Source of the DNA: a virus
Strand: one strand, 5' to 3'
DNA length: 33,821 bases
Virus record (IMG/VR): IMGVR_UViG_3300044638_005715
Span: 103,398-137,218 of that record
Part shown: in pieces, positions 1 to 9,900 of the stretch
Layout: each line of letters begins with the position of its first letter
Position numbering within the stretch: the first letter of the stretch is position 1
Translations under genes and position numbers: made by a program
Notes under the pieces: model-generated
What the model saw: the letters and a program-made list of their open reading frames with translations, nothing else
Database searches by the model: none
Told to the model about the DNA's origin: nothing

Positions 1-720
1 AGCAGATTTTGTGAAAATGCTTATACCACTGTCAATAGATTGATTTTGTATAAATAAATTAGATGAATCAACGATGGGCTCGCCCACTAAACCAACCTGC
101 CTAATAAACAAATCCATACTATTATCATTACCAATCTGATTTTTAATAAATAATGTGGATGTTTGATCATTATAAATATTACCACTAATACTACCATTAA
201 TAACAATATTTATATTTTGACTTTCATTATATACAACATTATTCATATATAATGGAGTTGAATTTTCTAGGCTTAATTTATCTCCACTTATAACTAATAG
301 TAAACTATTACTATCTGATAAATATTGAGTTCCATTAATCACCAAACTTGCATCAGAATTATTTATAATGCTATTAATTGTAGAACCATATATAAATAGA
401 TTTGATTGTAGATTATTCGATATTGGTAAATCAGACTCTATATATAGTGGCGATATTCCAAATGTATCATTATTCATAAATAAGTCAGCCCCAAGACTAT
501 TACTTATTGAGCCTTCTATAAATAAACTTTCGTTATTTGCATTTGGCTTGTAATCATCTCCTAATATATAAATATTCATATTGCCAGGATTAGAACCTGT
601 AATGTCTAATGGAATATTATTTGTTGAGAATTCGAGTGTTTTAATATATAAATCTATACTAGGTGTGTCATTATCGTTCTTGATAAATAAATTCACACTA
701 TTTAAATCATGAATATCATA
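1..720 (-). repeat. Tandem LFI/LVI beta-strand repeats in the adhesin
   Basis: Translating this stretch on the minus strand gives at least ten units of about 20-24 residues. Each has a strand core such as NLFIKN, DLYIKT, NIYILG, SLFIEG, PLYIES, NLFIYG, SLVING, LLVISG, NIVING, TLFIKN, DLFIRQ or NLFIQN. The units are separated by Ser/Asn/Asp-rich turns. The repeat continues to the left window edge, so its full number is unknown. The same core also occurs once at the very N-terminus of the protein (SLSLFIRN). Confidence 0.75.
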
Positions 721-3700
721 AGAATATGCATTGTCATTAACTGATAATATATTTAATGCATCGGAATATGTGCCATTAATAATACCGCCCCTATCATTAT
801 TAATTGCACCTATTTGGGGTTTTAATATATTTATGGCATTATTAAGTTGCTCAAATTTATTTGAGGTACTATTGGGCAATGGAATAACTTTCTTATTGAA
901 AGACTTAATAAATGATTCATTGAGTTTAAGTGATGCAGTTTTATTGAATATATTTAGAGACAATGGATCTCTAAAAATTAATCGATCGCCATATAATGAA
1001 TAGCGTCCACTTAATAAGATGTCTAAAACTCTTAAATTTGAATTAGTGTGAAATGTCCTAATACTATCATTATATAAGGATGTTAATGATATGAGGGAAT
1101 AATTTGGATCAGTAATATTAAGAGTTGGTAATATCCTACCCCTATATTCATAATTTTCATAAATAAATAATTGATCTATATAATTTAGAGATCTAAAATA
1201 TTCATTTAAATCTGCATCTATTGTAATTAATGTTTGTTGTGAATTAATTTCACTAAATTCATTTTCGACATCATAACCATTACATATTAACAAACCTCCA
1301 TCATATATAAAACTATCACCAAAATTATCTGATGGCTGATAATAAACATCTAATGATGAAAGTGATTTTTGGCGATTGTCAATCCCAGTCAACCAATATG
1401 CTTTATGATCCGGAAGAGAGATTTTAAGTGGATTAAATATAGATATGTCACGATTATTTCTATTTTCAATGACTCCTGATTTGATATAACTTAATCCATT
1501 ATATGTATAAAAGAATATTTTGGATTTTTCATTTTCAAATAACTGATTATCAAATGGTTGTGAGAAGCCAAAAATTAATTGCCCACCATCGCATAGTAAT
1601 GTTTTAGCAAATTTTTCGCCACGCTCAGATTGACTATCAAATAATTTACCTGGGGTTTTAATTCCATCTTCATGAATTTTTTGAATCTTTGTACCGTTTT
1701 TAAATATATGAATATATCCAGATGATGTAGAGGCAATTTGATTATCTGTTCCAGTATAATTAGTCGCAGGATCTATATTTGGCTCAACAGTTAATAAATT
1801 AGCTTCTGGCCGAATTACATATGGTTTAGTCTTAGAGCTACACGCTACGATAAAATCCCCCCCTATAATATCTAGGGCAACACTTTTTCCAAATGAATCC
1901 ACATATGGATAATAAGATAATTTAGACCATGGAAAATATTGAGAGGGGTAAATAAAATTATATTTGTATCGTGGCACACTATAGAAAAATTCAAAATAGT
2001 TAAAATTATATGCGATAAATCTATTGATTCCATATGTTATGGCTGCCCCTGCAAAATATTTAGTTCTGACTGAATTAACATTATAAGCCAAAAAAGAATC
2101 AGCAATTGAGGCATCTAACACACTGTAATTAAAATAGCCCGGAATATTATCTGAAAAATTATTCCATGGATCATACATATGTAAACACATAGAGCCATAC
2201 CAATATTCAAATCCATCCTTATATTCTATCATGCGAGTATAATTTCCACGAACACCATCTATTATATCATCCATACTATCTGGTTGATAAATAAATAGTT
2301 TTTCTGGACCATAATATGGACTGCAAGAAAGTGGGCAATCAGAGATTTCTGGGTCATTTTTACTGGCATCGAATGTATCTAACAATGTTAAATTTAAATT
2401 TGAATCAATTTCAAATAGATAAGATGAACCATTAAGGGGCTTTACTGGCAAATTAATCTTATCTAAATGTAGGCATGTTTGGGGGCCCCTTTCACCAGCT
2501 AGTAAATAATATTTATTATTATATTTCTTAACATCAATAGAGCACCCAAACCTAAAATTGGTCAAATATGAATTACCTCCCATCCTCCAATCATCTAGGG
2601 CCGATGACATTCCCTGTCGAACTTGAATAAGGCCCCTATTTATATCAACATTATTTATTTCGTTATCGTTATGCCTTCCTGTATATGGTGGTACTTGAGC
2701 ATCCTGAATGCCCACATTATAATCAATTTCAAAGATTCCATTATATGAATTAATATTATTAAATTCACTTCTAATTAAATTACCACTAGTAAAAGATGTG
2801 GTTGTTAAATTTACCACATTATTATTAACAGTGTATGACCCATATCTATTTCTACCATTTGGAGAGAAAACACTTTTTATATATTGCCATCTTCCCAAAT
2901 CTCCACCATAGATATTTCCTATGCATGACCATCTCAAATTAATCGATGACAATCCAGAGATGTCAGTTCTTTTAGTAAATTTATCATCTTCATATATGAC
3001 AAATTGATTAGAGTTAGCAATTTGAACATATTTTATGCCATTAATATGCTCATATGAAGATCCAGTAATTTGAATAATATCCCCATCTACTAATTTGTGA
3101 TTATTAGAAATAAGATATGGGGTGGTAATCTGTAAACATGTTCCTGATTTAGTTTTTACTATATCTATCTTGCCACAATTATAAACTGGTGTATATTTAA
3201 TTAATGATATTTCTAATTCTACATCCATGTAATATTCTGAATATCCATTAGCAATTTCTGAGGACCCATCATAAATTAAATCACCAGTCTTTGGAAGAGT
3301 CAAGCTAGGCAAGAAGGATAAAAAATTATATTTATCATTATAGGGGTCGTTTGTGTAATAAGCATCTTGTCCAATTAATAAATTGTCGGGCCCCATAAAT
3401 TGATAACGATTTACTAGCTGTGAAAAATTAATTCCAGAGACGGGTACATAAAAGTCAACCCCATTATAATCAATTGATTTATATTTTATTCTAAGGAATA
3501 AATTTGAAATATCGTAATTTACACTAGGGAAAGATTCATATGCATTGGGAGGGGCCAAGTCATAATCATAGGCTAATCCATTTAAATTTAAATCTGGTAA
3601 ATAAATACGCCCGTCTGTTCTATATTCAGTCTGTACAGAATCATAAAATACGTTTGTTTTAATATAATAAAATATTTTTCCAGTGGTGGTAATATTAGTA

Positions 3701-3972
3701 ATAGACTTATTAATATCTGTATATTCACCATAAGAGATAAAAGCAATATCATCTATGGCCCTAATATCCGAAACCTTATTCCGTATATTTAAATAGGAGT
3801 GGGCACCAAAACCCTGCACATTATCTATGTTTGTTTTCTCAAGGGATGTTAAGCCACCGTCCCAATTCGTAAAATGTTTAATGGGTAATTTAGAATGTAA
3901 ATATAAGTTGGTTAAATTGGAATCTGGCCCAGCATTTCTAATAAACAAACTTAATGATTCTCTATTTTCCAT
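1..3972 (-). CDS. Giant distal tail adhesin / fibre protein, C-terminus beyond the window
   Basis: An open frame starts with ATG at 3972 and has no stop down to base 1, so at least 1,324 residues are visible and the C-terminus is missing. The start is fixed by a TAATG overlap with the tape measure stop. The N-terminus begins MENRESLSLFIRNAG. Roughly residues 625-910 show beta-propeller-like units resembling FG-GAP/integrin repeats (for example DSFGKSVALDIIGGDFIVAC, GEKFAKTLLCDGG, GDSFIYDGGLLICNG). From about residue 1085 to the edge the protein is a string of short beta-strand repeats of about 20-24 residues with cores such as NLFIKN, SLFIEGS, NLFIYGS and SLVING. There are no recognisable catalytic motifs. 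Its place directly after the tape measure is where distal tail and receptor-contact proteins usually lie. The role in host contact is inferred; the CDS itself is clear. Confidence 0.9.
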   Translation of the reverse strand, partial: MENRESLSLFIRNAGPDSNLTNLYLHSKLPIKHFTNWDGGLTSLEKTNIDNVQGFGAHSYLNIRNKVSDIRAIDDIAFISYGEYTDINKSITNITTTGKIFYYIKTNVFYDSVQTEYRTDGRIYLPDLNLNGLAYDYDLAPPNAYESFPSVNYDISNLFLRIKYKSIDYNGVDFYVPVSGINFSQLVNRYQFMGPDNLLIGQDAYYTNDPYNDKYNFLSFLPSLTLPKTGDLIYDGSSEIANGYSEYYMDVELEISLIKYTPVYNCGKIDIVKTKSGTCLQITTPYLISNNHKLVDGDIIQITGSSYEHINGIKYVQIANSNQFVIYEDDKFTKRTDISGLSSINLRWSCIGNIYGGDLGRWQYIKSVFSPNGRNRYGSYTVNNNVVNLTTTSFTSGNLIRSEFNNINSYNGIFEIDYNVGIQDAQVPPYTGRHNDNEINNVDINRGLIQVRQGMSSALDDWRMGGNSYLTNFRFGCSIDVKKYNNKYYLLAGERGPQTCLHLDKINLPVKPLNGSSYLFEIDSNLNLTLLDTFDASKNDPEISDCPLSCSPYYGPEKLFIYQPDSMDDIIDGVRGNYTRMIEYKDGFEYWYGSMCLHMYDPWNNFSDNIPGYFNYSVLDASIADSFLAYNVNSVRTKYFAGAAITYGINRFIAYNFNYFEFFYSVPRYKYNFIYPSQYFPWSKLSYYPYVDSFGKSVALDIIGGDFIVACSSKTKPYVIRPEANLLTVEPNIDPATNYTGTDNQIASTSSGYIHIFKNGTKIQKIHEDGIKTPGKLFDSQSERGEKFAKTLLCDGGQLIFGFSQPFDNQLFENEKSKIFFYTYNGLSYIKSGVIENRNNRDISIFNPLKISLPDHKAYWLTGIDNRQKSLSSLDVYYQPSDNFGDSFIYDGGLLICNGYDVENEFSEINSQQTLITIDADLNEYFRSLNYIDQLFIYENYEYRGRILPTLNITDPNYSLISLTSLYNDSIRTFHTNSNLRVLDILLSGRYSLYGDRLIFRDPLSLNIFNKTASLKLNESFIKSFNKKVIPLPNSTSNKFEQLNNAINILKPQIGAINNDRGGIINGTYSDALNILSVNDNAYSYDIHDLNSVNLFIKNDNDTPSIDLYIKTLEFSTNNIPLDITGSNPGNMNIYILGDDYKPNANNESLFIEGSISNSLGADLFMNNDTFGISPLYIESDLPISNNLQSNLFIYGSTINSIINNSDASLVINGTQYLSDSNSLLLVISGDKLSLENSTPLYMNNVVYNESQNINIVINGSISGNIYNDQTSTLFIKNQIGNDNSMDLFIRQVGLVGEPIVDSSNLFIQNQSIDSGISIFTKSA

Positions 3973-6900
3973 TATACCTTCCTATCTAAATGCTTCTTAA
4001 CTTCTTCAACAACTAGATTTGAAATTGCCTGCTTAAACTCTTCTTTCATCCTACCTATATCTAGGCCACCAATATTTAAAATTCCATCAAATTTTACAGT
4101 ATGTTCCATTTTCATTCCATTTAATGTATTAACAACCTTTTCTATTTTTCCAGAAATCATATTGATGTTTTCTGCTATTTTAGTTAAACCGGCAACATCA
4201 ACAAATGGTTGTTGCATATTCCCCTGTGCCTGCATTGGTCTTTGTGGGGCGGCTACTGGTGCTACAACCTGATTTTGATTTTGTGGTTGGGCCCTACCTA
4301 CAATCGGCATTTGTCCACGACCAACAATTGGTGCCCCACCAAAAACAGGCCCCTGTTGTGCAATAATATTACGGCCCACATTTAATCCACCCCTATTTAA
4401 TTGTTGTGCAATATCTCTTTGGGATCGAGCCGCATCTCTACGTGACTGACGTTCGCCCCTTCGATTTTCTATAAATGATGGTTTTTGTCTTTGTACGGGT
4501 GGCCCGACTGGCATAGTTGTCTCAAATATATCAGCACCAGCACCTAAATCCGCAAAGGATTGTGGTTTTAGATTTGCGGGCCTTGCTATATTTGCTCTTT
4601 CTTGTTCGATCTGTTTATTTATTCTTTCAGCCTCTTCAATTTTACGTTGAGTTTCCGGATTACTATATTTATCTCTAATTCTCTGTTGACGATCTAAGTC
4701 TACTATTAACTTTTCATTTTTTTGCTTCTCAAGTTTCTTTTTCTCTTGTTCATCAGCAAGAATTAATTTCTGCTTATCTTGAATTAATTTATCCAATTCC
4801 TTAGTTCTTTCCTCTTCACTACTTGATCCAAATATTTTTAATTTTGGCTTTATATCCCGTACAGATTGCACAGTGCCACCCTGAGCTTTTTTCTGAATAT
4901 TTCCATTATTCATTGCTATTAAATTGTATTGGCCAATTTCTTTAACTGCCCTTTTATTCATGACGAATTCACCGGGAGTAAGTAATGCTGGAACAGTATC
5001 AGAATTACCAGCCCCAGGAACCCTACCACCAGAATTAAATTTGTTGGCATACATAGATTCTGCCATATTAAGCATATCTAAGAATTTAACTATTCTTGGA
5101 TCATTTTGAACTAATGAAGTTGAAATTTTACTTTTAGTATTAGTAATATGAGATTCTATATTTTGATAGTTTTGCTTTTCTATATCTCTTAAATTCATTA
5201 ATTTTTTATAATCATTTTGCAAACTATCAATTTCATGGTTTTTTGTTATATTTTCTACCAATCTAGTAGTTTCTGGAAAAAACTTCGCAGATGAACTTTG
5301 ATTTCTAATTACAGAGTCAAAAATAGAAGCAAAAGATTCTTTCTTTCCCGCTGGACCCGATTGTAATAAATATTTAAATCTTTCCTGATCTTGCTTACCA
5401 AGCTTAGAAATATCCTTCATATATGCAATCATATATTCTTTAGATTGACTTATAGAATCTTTATAGTAATCAAATGCATGTCCTAATTCATGACCAAAGA
5501 CATTTATACCCGAATCATTTTTTAATAATATTTCTTTATTTGCATCCCTATATAATCCTTTTACATTATTAAAACTAAAATTATCAGCATATCCTCTTGG
5601 CTGTTGAAATCTTAATTCAGGATCAATATCTATTAATGACGGTCCACGCTTAACGGATAAACCAGAATTAATTAAATCATCTAATATTGTTTCTGGAATT
5701 TGTTTATTAGACAACGCCTTGATATCTTGCCCAGTATAATTTTTAACTATACCGCCACTATTCATCTTTTGCATCATTCCGGTGCCATATTTTTTAACGG
5801 CATCTTTTCGCATAACAAATTCTCCCGGTGTTAATAATGCCTCAACATTATCTGAATTACCTACACCAGGAACTTTTCCACCCATATTAAATTTTAATGG
5901 GGAATTTCCAATTCTATTTTGAAAATTAGCAAAAGTATTTTTTATTAAATTAGCAGCATTCATTAATGTATTAGCTGCTGTCATTTCAATATTAATCAAT
6001 GCATTATTAGCAGCTTGTTCTTGCTGTGATATTGCAGTTAATGATGCGATTAGCTTATCCTGTTCAGATGTTGTAGCTGCCCCAACAAATTGTGCCGCCT
6101 GTTTAATAGTAGCACCAGGAACCATTCTCAAGAAATCCTGTGCTAACAAACTCCTTCTTATATCTTTTCCAGTCATACCACCAGTTAATTCTACATCTGA
6201 AAGTGATTCCAAAAGTGATGATACACGGCCCCTCATTTCATCATTAAGTGTTTGAAAGCTACCAGTCATTATACTAGTTTGTAAGGCAGCAAAATCCATA
6301 CTCATTGCATTTCTAGACTCGGCCCCACCAAGTATAAATTCCTCTATTTTTGAGTTCTTTTGATTGATTCCATTTTGGATTTTTTCAAATTTACTCATCA
6401 CATCATTAGTTAGTTCAGACTGATCAGATAATTCCCTCAATCTATCAGTAGTTAATTTAAGTTGTTCACTCAATTTATTAAATTTAACAACCTGATCAGA
6501 ACCAGTTATATTAGATCTTGCTAATATGTTTAATTCTCTTTGTGCATTTTTAGCGGCATTAGATAAATCACTTATATTATTTGCATTAATTCCAAATCTA
6601 TTCAATGGAATCTGTGCGGCAGCATTTCTATTTGCTTGCCTTCTTGCCATATCATTACGCCCAGGAAAATTATCTCCCAATATCTTAGATATATTATCTT
6701 GCAATCTATTAGATATGTTTAGAGAATTTTTTTGAAGCTCACTAACTTTAGCAAATTGAGCATTCGTTTGCTCTATTGTTTTAGATAATTGAGCAAGTTG
6801 ATTTTCCATTAAGGAAGCGGACTTATTAATAACATCTATGTATGACTGAGAATCAGTAATAACAGACTCTAATAATTGATTTATAAGTTCCTGTGTAATT

Positions 6901-9900
6901 ATAGTATTAGCACCTTGCTCTTTAGCAATTTTATTAAATGCAAGAGATACTTGTTTACCAGCATTAGATCCCGCACCAATTCCTAATGCTTCTAGTAATT
7001 GTTGAGATGTTTGAATAGATCCTGGGCCACTTACTATTTCTGTGTTAAGTAATTTATCTTGTGCGGCTTGAAATATTCTAATTGATTCAGCTATATTAGC
7101 AGAAGCATTCTTTCCATATGACCCTAGATTTTTAGTCATTTCATCTATGGTTCGTAATGAGTCTACATTTAGATCTTTAACTGATGGTAATTGCAATTGC
7201 TTAAAAGACGCTGAACTACCATTAACTGCCGAAAGTAAATTATCTAATGAATTGGAAAATTTTTGATTATCAAACTCTATAGATGAAAGTGTTCTAAAGG
7301 CCCTTACCGTTTCTAGAGCACTCTCTCTTTGTGCTTTTTGTAATGCATTTAATTCTAAGGTGCTTTGCCTTTGTTTTTCATTGGCATCTAATGATTTGCG
7401 TAAGCCCTGTACGAAAGCATCATACGTTTCGCCAACTTTATCTTCCGGCAAAGAGGCTTCCAATGTAGATTTATAATTTACAAGAGCAGGAGATAATTGA
7501 GTAAATATTTGATCAATTGATTTACCTGATTTACCGAATGATTCAGAGGCTTCAAAAATCCCCGACTCTAATTGTGTTCTTGCCCCAGTTAATTTTGTAT
7601 TTTGTTCAGTTAGGGCACCTTGTAATGCTTCCTGATTTTTCTTTTCAATATCAGTAAGTCCACGACTGCTACCAAATTTTCCACCAGTTAAGGTTTGCAT
7701 CCATCCAGGCTCCTGTGATATAACATTCATTTGTGCTGCATTTAATCTAGCACTACTTTGGGCCTTTTTCTGGCTTGTCACTAATTTATTAGTTTCTGAC
7801 GATAAGATAGATAAACTATCAACGGCATCTAGATTTTTTAACTTAGCAATATTAAGTGCGGAATCAAAATCTGATATTGATTTTACGGCAGTATAAGTAG
7901 CATCAACATATGAGTTTACCGCCTCTATTTGTACTTTTGATAATTCATCAAAACTTCCAGCAAATGAACCAAGAGCACCACCGAGGGCACCACCTATCGC
8001 ACCACCAACCATGGTTCCAAAAGGGCCCCCTATAAATGTACCGATAGCGGCCCCTGCTACAGTTCCAATAGTAGTTACTATTAATCCAGTAGACTTTATA
8101 CCAACGGCCCTTTGAGATTCCGCCATAGAATCCAATAGAGTTCTTTGCATATCTCCAATCTTTACTTTATTTCCTGACTCTATGCCCTTTACCAACTTAT
8201 TAAATTCACCCTGTAGTTTTTCGGCATTACTACGAAATTTACTAGCATATAATTCAGTAGCAGATGCACCCAGTGCCATGCCCATAGTTAAACCTACTAC
8301 AGTACCCTTTAACTTAGCAAAAGATTCAGGTAAAACATCACCAAACGCTGTTCCAATACCAAAAATAGCAGAGAATGTCATGGCGGATTGACCAATGGCA
8401 TCAGCCATTGTTTGATCTAGAACACCAAATTGTGATGCTACCTGCCCAATACTTGATGACAATATACTAAAAGTTAATGCAGAACTTGATAATTTAGATG
8501 TAAAATCTTTAATAGCTGCTGGATTAGATCCAAAAGATTGCAATTGGCCCCTTTTTTCTGCAATAAATGCAGATACACCAGTTTTATTTATATCTGGTAA
8601 TCCACTTGCAAAAGCTTTTAAATTCTTAGATCTATCAGTAACTATTTTATCATATGCTTTAATACGGGCCTCTTCTGCATCTGTCCCTTTATTAATTTCT
8701 TCAATAAATAAATCCATTGCTTGACTAAGTTCAGTTCCTTTAACACCGGCAGTGCCCTGTATTCCAAGTGATGAAAATATTGCCTCAGATGTTTTTTTCA
8801 TTTGGCTTTCAGTTTCTGGTGGAGTTACCTTACCCCTATCAGCAATTCCAGACTTATAAGCTATTTGCCTATATAATTCAGTCATACTTGCCCTATTCTC
8901 TTGAACAACTTGTGGATTCACTGCTAGTCTATTAAACCTTCTCGACATTTTAATCGGTGGGTTTTCTAATCCCTCGATATATCCAGATGGATTTGGTTGA
9001 CCACTATATAATGGTGGAAGATTTGACTTTTCACCCATAGTATGAATATAAGCTTTGTATTTTAATTTATTTTGGTATGCTTTATTTAATGATGGATTAG
9101 ATTCTTGAAATCTAGTGTTAGGCATTACACCTGGGGGTGAATTAATTATTGGCTCAGGATATCGCACCATCTGTTCCGCTAAATCGTTTACTGGGCCCTT
9201 TACTCTTGGAGTAGTCGGCGTATTTTGTGATTTAATAATATTTGCAGATATTTTAGATATTGGTTTCTTAACTATATTTTGAGAATTACCACCACCTGTA
9301 TCAAACATAGCATCTGGAATAGGCCCCAACCCATGTAAATCTGCATAATCTGACAAAGCACTAGGAGAAAATGTAGGTCTATTAAGTCTATTAGATAATT
9401 TATCAACTTCTTTTTGGAGTGATGTCTTTTCCTTTTCTAATTTTTTAATTTCACTTCTAGATTGATCCATTTCTTGCATTATGGAAATTTCATTAATTTT
9501 ATTCTGGGCATCCATAATGCGTTTACGGACTCTTTCATTTTCTTTATTACTTAATTCCTTGTATGCATAGCTACTACCTTCCGCAAAATAACTCACAGGA
9601 TTATTATTCATTTGGCTTAGGCGACTATAACCAATCTTTTCAGCAGATGATTTTTTTACAATAAATTCGCCCGGTGTTAACATAGCGGGAACTGTATCAG
9701 TCCCCTTTGCTAATCCGCCCGTTGCAAAGAATTTAACATCATCAATATATTGGCTCAAATCACCAGTGGTATTTTGGGAAATAAAGCGGGGAATTTTTGA
9801 TCTTATAATACTATCGACAGATTTTCTTTCCCTTTGGTATTTAGCATCAGCAGCTACTAAATTCATATCATCCATTTGGGAAAAGATTAGTGATAAATTT

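Noticed and set aside
368-553. 61-residue plus-strand ORF in the left 4 kb, which might suggest that this part is poorly coding
   Set aside because: The minus frame is open from 3972 to base 1 and translates to regular strand repeats; the plus ORF is a by-product.
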